DNA of 64,000 nt from Orientallactaga sibirica (lineage: Eukaryota; Chordata; Mammalia; Rodentia; Dipodidae): contig JAEOAD010000032.1 of NCBI GenBank assembly GCA_036365145.1, positions 124,001 through 188,000 on the forward strand, written 5' to 3'. The notes below the pieces were generated by a model. It was not told the DNA's origin. It saw nothing but the letters and a program-made list of their open reading frames with translations, and did not search any database. Positions 46,207-58,312 of this stretch are shown one piece after another. The first letter of the stretch is position 1; each line of letters opens with the position of its first letter. The position numbers and the translations under genes are program-made.

Positions 46207-46625
46207 AAAAATATCTAGATATGTATACATAAAACATACATACATACATGAAAGTATATGTATTAAAAATCTGCACTCTAGCTGGGCGTGGTGGCGCACA
46301 CCTTTAATCCCAGCACTTGGGAGGCAGAAGTAGGAGGATCACTGAGAGTTCGAGGCCATCCTGAGACTACATAGTGAATTCCAGGACAGCCTGAGCCAGA
46401 GTGAGACCCTACCTTGAACCCCCCCCCAAAAAAAATCTGCACTCTGTATGTGGAAGAAAACTTATAACACTTTACCTTTTGATTCTGGCTTGTTTTACTT
46501 AAAATGATGATCTCCATTTTCACTCACTTTCCTGCAAATGACAATTTCATTCTTCTTTATTTAGTCTTTTTTTTTTCTCATTTGGTCTTGTTAAATTAAT
46601 ATATTACTTTAGCAGCCACTTATTC
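45980..46625 (-). mobile_element. Old L1 3' end remnants with (CA)n and B1 inside
   Basis: 'ttgattctggcttgttttac' and 'atgatctccattttcac' recall the reversed L1 ORF2 C-terminus as at 27760-27840. A (CA)n run of about 25 units lies at 46151-46201 and a B1 at 46279-46437 (plus, 'agctgggcgtggtggcgcac'). Confidence 0.55.
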
Positions 46626-46627
46626 TT

Positions 46628-46838
46628 TTTAAAAATATTTTTATTTATTTGAGAGATTGAGAAAAAGGGGACGATACAGATGGGTGGGTGTGGAATGGGC
46701 AAACCAGGGCTTCCTGACACTGCAGATGAACTCCAGACACATGCGCCACTTCAGGCAGGTACTGGGGAATTGAACTTGGTCTTTCAGGCTTTGCAAGCAA
46801 GAGCCTTTAACTGTTGAGCCACCTCTCTAGTCCCAGCC
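46628..46838 (-). mobile_element. DIP-like SINE
   Basis: 'atttttatttatttgagag', 'gggcaaaccagggcttcctg', 'gtactggggaattgaacttg' and the head 'actgttgagccacctctctag'. Confidence 0.8.
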
Positions 46839-46845
46839 ATTTATG

Positions 46846-47440
46846 CATTTCTTCTTCTTCTTCTTCTTTTTTTTTTTTTTTTGGTTTTGAGGTAGGGTCT
46901 CACTCTGGGCAAGGCTGACCTGGAATTCACTATGTAGTCTCAGGGTGGCCAACTCATGGCCATCCTCCTACAGAGGTAGCCTCCCAGGTGCTGGGATTAA
47001 AGGCGTGTGCTGCCACCCCCGGCTACCATTTATTCTTGTTTTGTTTTGTTTTGTTTTTTTGAGATAGGGTCTTGCTTTAGCCCAGGCTGACCTGGAATTA
47101 GTTTCAGGCTGGCCTTGGACTCACAGTAATTCTACTACCTCAGTGTCTCATGTGCTGGCATTAAAGGATGTGCCCCCATTCCTGATCATTTATTCTTTTT
47201 TTATAGGCTTAAATGTATCTTTTTTAAAGTTAAATTCAGGAAACAGTCTGAAACATTTGGCATGACATTTTATTTTATTTTTATTTTTATTTTATTTTTT
47301 TTTATTTTATTTTTTATTTTATTTTATTTTATTTTATTTTGGTTTTTAGACATAGGGTCTCACTCTAGCTCAGACTGACCTGGAATCCACTGTGTAGTCT
47401 CAGATTGGTCTTGAACTCACTATGATCCTCCTACCTCTGA
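46846..47440 (-). mobile_element. Cluster of three B1 SINEs
   Basis: 46846-47024 ('gaggtagggtctcactctgg'...'tgctgccacccccggct'), 47030-47195 ('gagatagggtcttgctttag'...) and 47265-47440 with a long (TTTTA)n tail ('agacatagggtctcactcta'). Each has its own T-rich tail, so these are three separate insertions. Confidence 0.85.
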
Positions 47441-47924
47441 AATGCTTCAAGTAATAACCATGACATTTCTTAGGTGACCAATAGCATATGGCAATAATAG
47501 TGGCATAGATTAAGTGATGATTAATGTAAGTAACTGAGATGACCACCATATTACAAAGGACTAGAGAGAAAAATATGGGCTACTGTGCTGTGTGTTGCCT
47601 GTGTCACACGCTTTTTTGCATAGATTTAGATTGGTTAGGCATTTACAGTTACCCCTCAGTGTCCATAGGTCCCATTACCAATCTCCCTACAGATCCAAAC
47701 CCTACCAATGCCCAAATCCCTTCCTTAAAAGTCCAATATTTTTGTATCATATATGCAATCCTTTCTCTATTTTAAAATTATTTATAGATTACTTATAATA
47801 TCTAGCATGTACATAAATATGTAATAGTAGGTAAACTGCATTATTTAGGAAATAATGACAAGGAATAATGTGTATATGTTCAGTATAGACACACATTTAA
47901 CTTTTCTTAATATTTTGAAAGTAT

Positions 47925-48116
47925 TTTATTTTTATTCATATATTTATGACAAAGAGAGAGAGAGAGAGAAGTAGAGAGAGAATGAACATTCCAGGGCCTC
48001 TAGCCACTGCAAATGAACTCCTGTTACATGTGCATCATGTGGGTTCTAGGGAACTGAACCTAGGTCCTGAAGCTTTGTAAGCCAATACTTTAACTGCTAA
48101 GCCATCTCTCCAGCCT
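47925..48116 (-). mobile_element. DIP-like SINE
   Basis: (GA)n, 'attccagggcctctagccac', 'gtgggttctagggaactga' and the head 'ctgctaagccatctctccagcc'. Confidence 0.85.
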
Positions 48117-48149
48117 TAATGTTCTTTTAATAGAGATGATAATATGGTA

Positions 48150-48460
48150 AATCTATTATTGGCTCTCTCAGGTTTCCACACTGTCTCAGATCTCACTGAT
48201 TTCCAAAATGTCTGTAACAGTCTATATGCTCACAAACAATGGAGAAGGGTTTCCTCACACCCTTGCCAGCATTTACTGTCATTTCATTTCTTTTTTTTTT
48301 TGTTTTTTTCATTTCCTTTCTTGATGATAGCCATTCTGACAGGAGTGAGATGGAATCTCAAAATAGTTTTAATTTGTATTTCCCTGATGACTAAGGATGT
48401 AGAACTTTTAAAATATATTTATTGGCCATTTATATTTCTTCTTTTGAGTTTATTTTCCTT
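48150..48460 (-). mobile_element. Old L1 ORF2 C-terminal fragment
   Basis: 'cacaaacaatggagaaggg', 'cacccttgccagcatttac', 'ctgacaggagtgagatggaa' and 'tttccctgatgactaagg' match the inner L1 at 28110-28265 with substitutions and a T-rich insertion. Confidence 0.8.
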
Positions 48461-48464
48461 TTGA

Positions 48465-49155
48465 GAGGCTTTTCCAAAGAACATAGCTGGCCTGGTTTCT
48501 GGGGTCTCTGTCTCTAAACTATCTATTCTGAGTCTAGCTTTAGGCAAAATTGACTCAGCTCACCACACCACATCCCTACTGTTTCCTCTTCTATTTGTTT
48601 TTCCTTTTCCATCTTTTCTATCAAACCAATACTACTCAATAGACTTACTTGATTTTTGCCTTTTCACTCATACCCAAAGCAACTAATATATCAGTGTACA
48701 TAATGCCACCAGTGTTCTTTAACTCCTAAAATGATTGGCATTTAAGGGGTGATTGCTTTTTATTTGGCTATGATTGCATTTTAATAGTGTGCATACCCTT
48801 TCATGGTGTTTGCTGTTGCAGACAGTGTTCTCTCAGGGATGAATTGAGGACTGAGCCTGGCACTGTAAATACCAGTCTATCAGAGAAGAACCCTCAGCAC
48901 AACCTTTTTTTTTGTGAATATTGCTAACACACTGAAAGAATGGGTGTGATATAAAAATCCAAGCAATGACAAAATCCCAGATGTGAAAGCCCCACTGTAA
49001 AAACACAAGAAACATGAAAAACCGAGGCAGGATATGCATCCTCCTCAATTTACTAATCCCATAGTAATGACCTTTAATGGGAATGAATGAGATTGAATCC
49101 TAGGCAAAGAACTAGAAATAATCACTATAACTATGTTCAAAGAAATTAAATAAAT
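48465..49155. other. Intergenic stretch without a recognised feature
   Basis: Nothing firm seen. 48830-48900 has a faint ID-like look ('accagtctatcagagaagaa') but not enough for a call. Confidence 0.35.
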
Positions 49156-49159
49156 AAAA

Positions 49160-49455
49160 GGTCCAGGGAGATGGCTCAATAAGTAAGAGAGTATGACTCA
49201 AGCATGAGGGCCTGTAGAGGGTCAGAGAACACCTGAGTTTAATTCACCAGGACACATAAGCAGCTGAGCTGGCCATACATGTTGGTAACTCCAGTCCTGT
49301 GGAAAGCACAGTCCATACAATATCCAAGGCTCACTGGGCAACCAGTCAGCCAGTCTGACCAGAAATCTATCTTTGTATTCAGAAAGTGACTCCTCAATGA
49401 AACATGTGAATGAGCTATGCAGAAAGAGTATCTAGTGATCTATTCTGGCCTCCAT
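49160..49455 (+). mobile_element. tRNA-derived SINE of another type (B4-like)
   Basis: 'ggtccagggagatggctcaa' resembles a tRNA-like head. The body ('gggcctgtagagggtcag', 'ggtaactccagtcctgtgg', 'cctccatgcatgcacatag') differs from DIP and ID and looks like a composite rodent SINE. Confidence 0.45.
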
Positions 49456-49474
49456 GCATGCACATAGCCACATA

Positions 49475-49565
49475 TTTCTCTTCTTTTCTTTTCTTTTCTT
49501 TTCTTTTCTTTTCTTTTCTTTTCTTTTCTTTTCTTTTCTTTTCTTTTCTTTTCTTTTCTTTTCTT

Positions 49566-49637
<72 letters not shown>
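49475..49637. repeat. (TTTTC)n then (TTTC)n polypyrimidine tract
   Basis: About 90 bp of TTTTC pentamers, a short CT run, then about 55 bp of TTTC tetramers: 160 bp of pure pyrimidine on this strand, next to the T tail of a B1. Capable of triplex (H-DNA) formation. Confidence 0.95.
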
Positions 49638-49785
49638 TTTTTGGTTTTTGAGGTAGGGTCTCACTCTGGTCCAGGCTGACCTGGAATTCATTATGTAGTC
49701 TCAGGGTGGCCTTGAACTCTTGGTGGTCCTCCTACCTCTGCCTCCCAAGTGCTGGGATTAAAGGTGTGTGCCACCATGGCTGGCT
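49638..49785 (-). mobile_element. B1 SINE
   Basis: 'gaggtagggtctcactctgg', 'cctcccaagtgctgggatta' and 'gccaccatggctggct': full B1, close to consensus. Confidence 0.92.
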
Positions 49786-50444
49786 CATAGCCACATATTT
49801 CTACACATGCATCACACACACACACCCACACACACTTACTATACACATAATTAAAACAAAATAAGGTTACAAACTCCTGAATGAATACTGACATAAAACA
49901 AACAAGTAGCTGAGTGAAATAAGGAAGAAAATACAGGATATGAAAATGAAATTCAATCAAGAGATGGAAATACTGAAGAAAAACCAAATGAAATTCTGGA
50001 AATGAAAACTTCAGTGTGTTAAATAAAATGTACTATGGAAACCCTCCCAGTAGAATGGGCAAATGGAAGAATGGAATATTATTGCGTGAAGACAAGGTAA
50101 AGATACGGAAATAATCAGATAATGACAAAAAGAAATTAAATATGAACGGAAAACACTCAAGAATAATGGCACACTCTCGAAAGACCAACTCTGTACATCA
50201 TGAGTATAGAAAAAGGAAAGCATTTCAAGGTAAAGCATTTGAGTACACCAAATAGACAAGAACAGAGGGGAATGTCCCCACATTATATTATAGTTAAAAC
50301 TAATATATATAGAACAAAGAAACTGAATATATAGAATAAAGAAAGTACATTGAAAGCTGTGAGAGTGGAATATCAAGTAACATAAAGACAGGCCTATTAG
50401 AATAGTGGCCAATTTCAACAGAAACTTTAAAAGACAGGAGGGAC

Positions 50445-50640
50445 CTGGAGAGAAGGCTCAGTAGATTAAGGTACTTTCTGGAAAAGGCTGACTGCCTAGG
50501 TTCACTTTCCCCATACCCATGTAAAGCCAGATGCACAACATAATGCATATATCTGGAGCTTGTTGTGGAAGGAGGGGCTGATGTTCCCATTCTCTCTGTG
50601 TGTCTATCTCTCTTTTGAATAAATAAATATTTTTCAAATG
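50445..50640 (+). mobile_element. DIP-like SINE
   Basis: 'gggacctggagagaaggctc', 'agccagatgcacaacataat' and the tail 'gaataaataaatattttt'. Inserted in the old L1. Confidence 0.8.
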
Positions 50641-50892
50641 CATCAAAACAGGTCAGGAGGGCTTGGAGTGATATATTTCAAGTTCAGTGACAACAATTGC
50701 TAACCCAGGTTACTGTTATAATTAAAGAAAAGGAAGATCTTTCATTTAAAACAGACTAAAGAATTCATGATTTATCTAGCTTTACAGATGATACTTTAAG
50801 AAATCTTTTGGCCTGAAGAGAAAAATAAACACATTCATGAGGCTACAGGAAAGAGTCAGCCAGGTTAGAATCATACTTAAGCAAATGAAAAG

Positions 50893-51195
50893 GATAGGGC
50901 TGGAGAGATGGCTTAGTGGCTAAGGCGCCTGCCTGCTAAGCCTAAGAATGCTGGTTCCAATGTCCAGCGGTTCCAATCTCCAGGTCCCACGTTTAGCCAG
51001 ATGCAAAGTGAGGCAAGGGCGCAATGCTGCACTTGCCCACAAGGGGGCGCACGCATCTGGATTTCATTCACAGCAGCTGAAAGACTGCTGGTGCACCCAT
51101 CTCTGTCTCCCTCTCCCTCTCTGTCTATCTCTCTCTGTCTCTCTCTCCAAAAATATATAAAAAATAATAAAAAAATAAAAAAAATAAAAAAATGA
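50893..51195 (+). mobile_element. Long-type DIP-like SINE (type 2) with strong CTCF-like core
   Basis: Sense copy with head 'agggctggagagatggctta' and tRNA-like 'ggttccaatctccaggtcc', then 'cccacaagggggcgcacgc' and 'tctggatttcattcacagc', and an A-rich tail. CCACAAGGGGGCGCA (51037-51051) matches the CTCF core at all but positions 5 and 15. Confidence 0.87.
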
Positions 51196-51802
51196 GAAGG
51201 ATATACCAAACATGATAATATTAACAAAATGACAGAACACACTTTCAATAATAACTGAATATTTACTATCTCAAATTCCAAATCAAAACACATAGATTAG
51301 CAGATTGGATTGAGAAAATGGGATTCATGTATTTGTTGACTTCAAGAAACACACTTCACCATCAAAGACAAATGCAAGCTTAGAATGAAAGCACAGAGAA
51401 AGACATTCTATGCAAATGGAAGTTAGAAACAAACATGTGTCAATGTTGTAATCTCTGACAAAATAGATTTCTAACTAGAATTAGAAGAGATAATGAAGTT
51501 TACATACTGATTAAAGGAACAATCCATCAAGACATTACAAGTTTAAGTATACATATACTGAATAGAGGTGTACACCTAATTTTATAAAAAATATACTACT
51601 ATCTGTAAAGACACAGATTAGTTCTTGCACAGAAATAATGGGTGATTTTAATCCCTACTCTCCCCAATAGACAGGTCATTCTGAAAAAAATTAAAGAGAA
51701 TCTTCTGAGTTAAATAACATCATAGATCAAATGGACTTAACAAAATATACAGTACATTCCATCCAAACACAGAATACACAATAGAACATTCTCTAGTTTG
51801 TT

Positions 51803-52062
51803 TTAGTAATTATTTATTTGTAAATAAAAGAGAAAAATACAGAGAGAGAGAGAGAGAGAGGGAAAGAAAGAAAGAGAGAAAGAGAGGGAGAGAGAGAGAA
51901 TATGAGTTTGGATATGCCAGACCATCTTGCCACTGCAAATGGTCACCAGATGGATGTGCCACTTGGCGCATCTTGTTTTAAATGGGTACTGGAGAACTGA
52001 ACATGAGTGGTCAGGTTTTGCATGCAAATGCCTGTAACTGATGAGCCATATCTCCAGCCCTA
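51803..52062 (-). mobile_element. DIP-like SINE
   Basis: 'tatttatttgtaaataaaag', a long GA/GAAA run, 'atatgccagaccatcttgcc', 'gggtactggagaactgaac' and the head 'gatgagccatatctccagccc'. Confidence 0.85.
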
Positions 52063-53310
52063 GAACTTTCTCTAAAATACATTACTTTATAGAACACAAA
52101 TAAAGTCTTATAAATATAGGAAAATTAAAAAATGAAAATACAAATACCATGTTCTTTCATGATAAAAGCCTTAAAGTGCATAAGAATAAAGTCCCATATA
52201 TCAACATAATAAACATTATCTATGACAAACCTATAACCAACATCATAGCAAATGGGGAGTAAATTAAATCTTCCCAGTGAAACCAGGAAAAAGACAAGTG
52301 TGTCTTCCTTTTCCACCCTCATTCTATATAGTGCTTGAAATTTTATGGAGATCAATAAGACAAAAAAAAAAAGGTAATGAAAGGCATAAAATGGGAATGA
52401 AAGAAGTTAGTTTCCTTATTAGTAGATGATATGATTCTGTAAGTAAGATACCCTAATGTCTCCACCAGAGTACTTTTATTGCCAGAACACTCTTAGAGTT
52501 GATAAACATTTTCAGTGAAATGGCAAGAAAAAAATTTAACATACAAGAATTAGTAGCCTTCCTATCCCATGAACAACACACATGCTGCAAAAGAAGTAGA
52601 AACAATCCTGATCACAATTGCCTAAAATAATACATTATCATAAACTGAGTGAAGGAAGTGAGACCTCTACAATGAAAACTTTAAAACGCTGAAGAAATTG
52701 GAGAAGATACTAGAAGATGGAAATACCTCATGGATTGGGAGAATTAATATTGTGAACATGGTTATCTTGCCAAAAACAAACTACACATTCAGTGTAATCA
52801 CCACCAAAATTCTAATGATATCTTTCACAGAAATAATTTTTAAAAATCTAAAAATTTAAATGGAAACACAAAGACTTCCAGGCAGCCAAAGCAATCATGA
52901 GCAAAAGATTACTGCTAGAGGTATTACCATACTTGATTTCAAGTTGAATAGAGATATAATAATAAAAGCATCATGACACTGAAATAAAACCAGACACGTG
53001 GATTAATGTAATTGAGGATCCAAATACAAACCCACATATCTGCAACCACTTGATTTTGGACAAAGATGCCAAACACATGCATTGGAGAAATGACAACCTC
53101 TTTAGAATATGGTGCTTGGGAACTACATACTCACATGCAGAGGAATGAAACTTAATCCATATCTCTCACTCTGCACAAAAATTGACTTCACATCAAACAA
53201 AGATCTAATTGTCATACCTGAATCTCTGGAAGTGTTTAAGGCAAAAAAGGGAAAACACATCAGGATGCAAGCACAGGCAAGGACTTTAGAATGACACTCT
53301 CAAGAAAAAC

Positions 53311-54565
53311 ATTGATCCTTCAGCAGGCCCGCAGAGGGAACACCCGAACCACAGGAACCTGGAGAGAGCATCATGAAGGCCAACCTTAATCTTGTCCTGC
53401 TTCTCTCTCTCTTCTCACTCTCTCTAGTTCTTTCTCCCTCTCCTCTCTATACTCACTTTCTCTTTTATATTATCTTTTTCCTCCCTCACCTTCCTAGGTG
53501 CAGACTTATAACTCCCAGTGCCAGCACGGGGTGAACTTCCACAATGAGCTGTTGATCTGAAACACCTACAAGGTTTCCAAAAAAGACAGACTTCTATCAG
53601 AGTTCTTTGTGACCCACCAAAGGTTAATGGCAAGACCCTACTGTTGAAGACAGCATATGTGTGTGAGACCAAACGCAGAGAGACCTGGCCAGAATCTAGA
53701 AGAGGGTCAGTCCCCAGACAGTTAGCTAGTCTAGTACCAGAGGGTGCTACAGGAGCAACTGGGGGAAAATGGCCGACATCTGTCCAAACAACTTGCAGTC
53801 TAAGATACCCAGCAGGAAACAACTTGACGTAATGCTCAAATAAGTGCAGTAATGGCAATCAGCCATGGTGGTAACCAACTGCTCTTGATTTGGCTAATAG
53901 ATCCACTCAGTGGAATGGAACTTATTGCTGGAACTGGGAAATAAGTCAAAACCAGGTACAAAAAATGAGCTCTGTCTCCAAGATCAAGATACCACCAAAT
54001 GTCAGGTAGAAGAGAGCCAACGCATATAAAATTCCCTCCAAAACATATATGGTCATCCCTTCTATCTAGTACTAACTTCTCGCTCCATTGGAGAATTTGC
54101 TTATCTTTTTTCAGATGGACAATGAACCTGAAGGGAGGATCAGCTAACCACACCAGCTGAAACCATAGAGTACCGTGGGGGAAGGGCAAGAATACAGCAT
54201 GCATGGTGATTACAACACCAGAAAAAGGCTGAAGGAGATAAACACAGAGAACATCCAACTCCAACTAAGCCAGATATCCAGTGACACAGAGGCTCCCAAA
54301 ACCTCATCACTGAAGCAGAACTAAAATGACCCCAATGTGGATCAGGGAAACTTGTGGAAGAGGGGGCGGAAAGATTTTTAGAGTCATAAGTTGGTGCATT
54401 ATGCACAGAGACTGGGGCCTACCCCCCAGAACTCTTGACTAACCTCACAATGCATGACCCACATTCCCTATTGACGAGGGTCCCTTTGAAAGAGGGAGGA
54501 CAGGGAGGAGGACAATGGAACCAATACTATGATTGTAAAATCAGAATAATATAAATAAAAATATA
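53311..54565 (+). mobile_element. Younger L1 type II tail inside the old L1
   Basis: L1 3' UTR, 1.25 kb, ending 'aataatataaataaaaatat' and a short A run. It matches reversed 23425-24330 and 6725-7195. The flanks 'caagaaaaacattg' (left) and 'aaaaagaaataatgcc' (right) look like a blurred TSD, and old L1 ORF2 text continues across. The 144- and 142-codon minus-strand frames are antisense shadows. Confidence 0.75.
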
Positions 54566-55910
54566 TATTTTAAAAAAAGAAATAATGCCAACAATAACAA
54601 ATGAGACCTCCTGAAATTAAAAAGCTTCTACATAGAAAGGAAGCATAGTTGAGTGAAGAGACAGCCTACAGAATGGGGGGAAATCTTGATTATATATACA
54701 TCTGACATAGGATTTATATCTAGAATATGCAAAGGACTCAAAAACACGAACAAGACATCAAACAATCCAATCCATATATGGGCTAAAACAATAAAGACAC
54801 CTGCAAAAATTAAAATATGATGCAAATATGCACTAATGAAACTCTGCATTCTTACTAGCTGTTAAGAGAAATGCAACTCAAAACAATATTGTGATTTCAT
54901 CTCACCTCAGTCTTAATGGTAGTAAGAAAGCAAATAACAACAAATGCTAGAGAGGATGTGGGCAAAAGAGAACTCTTATACATTACTGGTGAGAATGCAA
55001 ACTAAGGTAGACTTTATGGAAATGAGTATGGAGGTCTCAACAACTAAAAATACATCTACCTCAACTACATTACTCCTAGGTGTTTACACACAGACTTCAA
55101 GTGAACATCTCACAGGGATACTTGGACATCCAAATTTATTGCAGCAGTATTCACAGTAGCTATGCTATGGCACCAACCTAGGTGTCTAACAATAGGGGGA
55201 TGCATATGGAAACTGTGGTATGTATACACAATGAAGCCCTTTTCAGACATAGAATGAAGTTATGTCATTTGCAGAGAAATAGTGCAACTTGAGATAATCA
55301 TATATGTCTCATTATGTCCATATCCCTGAAACCTCACTTCTCAAAGGTCAGCTGGAGTTCATCAGCAATCATTTGGCCATGTCCAGACTTCCTGCATCAG
55401 TGTGTGTGATTATTGATTATGTTTATGGAACACCATTGAATAACTGGGTACTGAAAATGCTCACTAAAATCAGCAAACATGGAGGAGAAGCTTAGGAGGC
55501 CCCACCCTGAGAGGATTTATAGACAGTTCATAGTTGCTGGGAAAGGAAAAGACATTTTCTCCAGTGGCATAGACACTGGTAAGTCATCCCCTGCTCTTGT
55601 AAATAACCCCACATCCATGCTCCTGTAAGAAAGTGTAATTAAATGCATTAGGTCACCAAAAACAAAAGAACACAAATAGACATGACAGTGGAAGGCTGAT
55701 TACTTGGGAAGAGGAAGGGCATCAGCAAGAGTGGGAGGGAAATAAGAGATAGTGATTCAGTGTGAATATGAGCCAAATATATCATATACATGTTTTAATA
55801 AAGCCCTTTATTGTGTCTAATTGCTATATGTTCATAAAAGCTTTTAAAAAGCCTTTAAGCTATGTATGATAGAATAATATCATGGCATCCACTGGAAATA
55901 CAAAATTGTG

Positions 55911-56119
55911 GCCTGGGAGACAGCTCAATGGATAAAGTTCTTGCTGCATAAACGTGAGGAATGGAGTTTGGATCCCCTGGCTTCACTTATATGCCTGGTG
56001 GGTGCAGCAACCATGGGTCATCACAGTGGGAAACAGAGACAGGGAATTCTCAGAGCAAACTGGCTAGCTAAATGAGTTGAATGAACACGCTTTGGGCTCA
56101 AGTTAAATAAACAGGGAGC

Positions 56120-56171
<52 letters not shown>
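55911..56171 (+). mobile_element. tRNA-derived SINE (B4-like) with (CA)n
   Basis: 'gcctgggagacagctcaatg', 'ttgctgcataaacgtgagg' and 'gtttggatcccctggcttc' look like a tRNA-like head and B box. The body is unlike DIP and ends in 24 CA units (56124-56171). Confidence 0.5.
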
Positions 56172-56173
<2 letters not shown>

Positions 56174-56274
56174 CACATGCAAAAAAGACAAATGAGCCTA
56201 AAAGAGAACCAAATATATGACTAGAATTCTGCATGAGCATATTAAAATAAAAATAATTTTAAAAAGTAAATATG

Positions 56275-56425
56275 GCCAGATATGGTGAAGCACATCTGAA
56301 ATCCTAGCATGTGCAGAGGCAGGAGGATCATTGCAAGTTGGAAGGTTGCCTGGTGTATATAGTGAGTTTCAACCCAGTCAAGGGTATGTAGTGAGACTCT
56401 GTCTCAATAAAACAATATAATTTAA
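56275..56425 (+). mobile_element. B1 SINE, old
   Basis: 'ggccagatatggtgaagcac', 'gcagaggcaggaggatcatt' and 'agtgagactctgtctcaata' are recognisably B1 with many substitutions. Confidence 0.65.
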
Positions 56426-56771
56426 AAAATCACTAGCAACTACTGAGAATTGGGTTAAAAATAAAAGCACTCACTTTTATTTTATTAAGAGTGTTCTAGA
56501 CTGGGGATCAGGGCTACCTCAGATATTTGGAGGGACAATGAAGCTCTCGGGAAATAAAGCCAAAGTAAGTTTCCTTCTCAAGGAAGGAGAGGCAGCCAGA
56601 GATGAGGAAATCATTGGGAAGCTTAGAAATGTTTGTAACTCAACTTTGTGTCTAGGTCTTTCCTCTTGGGATTTCATAATAGATGCGAGTGTCCTGCAAG
56701 AGCAAGTGTGCACATGAAAGCTGGCTGGCCCATTTCCTCAGCACATGGGGACAGCTATAAGGAAGGCTTTA

Positions 56772-56795
56772 GGGGGCGGGGCGGGGTGGGGCGGG
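56772..56795 (+). promoter_or_regulatory. GC-box cluster / G-quadruplex motif
   Basis: Five G runs of 3-5 separated by single bases (GGGGGCGGGGCGGGGTGGGG and on). It contains overlapping Sp1-type GGGGCGGGG boxes and fits the G3+N1-7 quadruplex rule. It stands out in an AT-rich region. No gene is recognisable downstream. Confidence 0.35.
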
Positions 56796-56834
56796 CATGG
56801 CAAAGATACTCCTTCAACAATGGCCAAGGTGAGG

Positions 56835-56925
56835 TGGGGATGTAGTTCACTGATGCAGCACTTGCCTCACATGCACAAGGTCCCTGGGTTAGATCCCCAC
56901 AGCACCACAGAGAACAAAACAGCAT
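56835..56925 (+). mobile_element. ID-like tRNA SINE
   Basis: 'ggggatgtagttcactgatg', 'tgcctcacatgcacaaggt' and 'gggttagatccccacagcac' follow the ID-type tRNA-Ala-like SINE, with A and B boxes recognisable. Confidence 0.7.
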
Positions 56926-57289
56926 GAAGAATGGAGCCTGCAGGGGAGCATAGGGTGAAGGGAGAGAGCCTGCTTTGCCAGGCTATTATTATGTGGGAGG
57001 GTTACAGGATTCCAGTTGCTGCAGTGGAGGGCCATGTACCAGATCAGAGAGAGCTGCACTCAGAGCCATTGTCTTCACAGATACACTTGAGATATGTATG
57101 GAGACTCCAGGAAAGAAAGAGCCCCAGAGGGCCCCGTAAAAATGATCTGCTTCTACTGTGACCTCATTAGTCCCCATAGAATGAGAAGGGCTGGAGAAGC
57201 TCCTCCTCTCTTTCAAGAATGGCTTTGTGTTCCAATGTTGGTCATCCTCCTATGAGTCCCAGGGAAATACTTAGAAGGGTTTGCATTAA

Positions 57290-57372
57290 AAAGGCTGTAG
57301 CTCAGTGATGGAGTGTTTGCTTGGCTCATGCAAGGCCCTGGGTTCCATCCCAGCACTGCAACAAAAGCTAGA
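57290..57372 (+). mobile_element. ID-like tRNA SINE
   Basis: 'ggctgtagctcagtgatgga', 'gcttggctcatgcaaggccc' and 'gggttccatcccagcactgc': A box and B box (GGTTCCATCCC) are well kept. Confidence 0.75.
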
Positions 57373-58312
57373 GCTCAGAGGTGACGTCATGTGGAACAAT
57401 AGTGGCCTATTCCCCCACCCCTTTTGATCTTTTCTCTTCTTGTTTTTCTTCATTTTTAGAAAATAGGAATTTCATTAGTATTGCCTTGAGATGGATAATT
57501 GGGGTCAGTGTACCAGTTTTTGAGTTTTACTCTTTTTGGATAAAAGACTTTGTAATCAGTTGAACTCCAAACTACCAAGGTTCTCAGCTTTGATCTCATA
57601 TTTTACAATCCCCCCTCAAGAACACCACATTTACTCCTTAGGACTTTGGCTGTGCTTTCTTTCCTCTATGGGATGACTCAAGTAAAGTTTAAATTGCAGT
57701 TAATTGATAGAGGCCAAGAAAGAACACAGAAAAATTTAATTAGTTTCCCTGCAAAGTAATGTGTATTAATCTGGATCTCTACACTGGAGACTACATATCT
57801 TAACTTAAGGTGCACACAGAGTGTTCTGTTTAAATACACAGGGTCTGAGTTCATTCTCCCAGCTTATTTTCTGTCTAGACAGAGAAATGAATCAAATCCT
57901 TTTTTAAATTATAAAATTGTTCCGTGATTAGATATTATATCTCTCTCCTGAGACAAGCATGGAACTTCATAAATTGTTAATGCCTGTTAGCATTTGATTA
58001 TTCAGGAGGTACATGGCAAGGTGCTGCTGGTGTTTCCTGCTACATGCCCCCAGACCACGTCTGCTTGCAGCTACATCATGGCAAATGTTTTCATGCAGAC
58101 CAGCCCCAAATCCAGCACTAAGGAGTTGGCTCTTTTCGCCTTAGCATCTTCCTCCAAGTGCCAAGGCTCTAGGCATGAGATCATATTGTGAGGGCTCGAT
58201 GCCCACACTGTACCCAATAGACAGCTGGGGCTGTAGTTGAGGGACAACTGCTCCAATCCCAGCCTTGGTCTGAAGATTTTAACCTCTATTTTTGCATGGC
58301 TCCTATTTCTAC
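57373..58312. other. Intergenic stretch without a recognised feature
   Basis: No repeat or exon is recognised. Short frames on both strands (58000-58350) mirror each other and have no family resemblance. Confidence 0.4.

Larger units (their letters stand above)
49850..55860 (+). mobile_element. Old plus-strand L1 with four later insertions
   Basis: Sense order: ORF1-side text (49870-50440), 'aaccaggttactgtt'-like segment and 'gaagagaaaaataaacacat' (50641-50892), ORF2 start ('gacttcaagaaacacacttc', 51330), RT region with a decayed ADD box ('gatgatatgattctgtaag', 52425), C-terminal text (52690-53300 and 54566-55310) and 3' UTR to about 55860. Interrupted by SINEs at 50445, 50893 and 51803 and by an L1 tail at 53311. 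Stops throughout; an Lx-age rodent L1. Confidence 0.75.

Noticed and set aside
49410..49691. Possible CRISPR-like or satellite array from regular repeats
   Set aside because: Simple TTTTC/TTTC microsatellite without spacers; eukaryotic context.
53424..54264. 144- and 142-codon minus-strand frames
   Set aside because: Antisense to a plus-strand L1 3' UTR; similar frames arise from the same text in other tails.
57290..57372. tRNA gene suggested by good A and B boxes
   Set aside because: No cloverleaf or acceptor pairing seen; matches a dispersed ID-like SINE.
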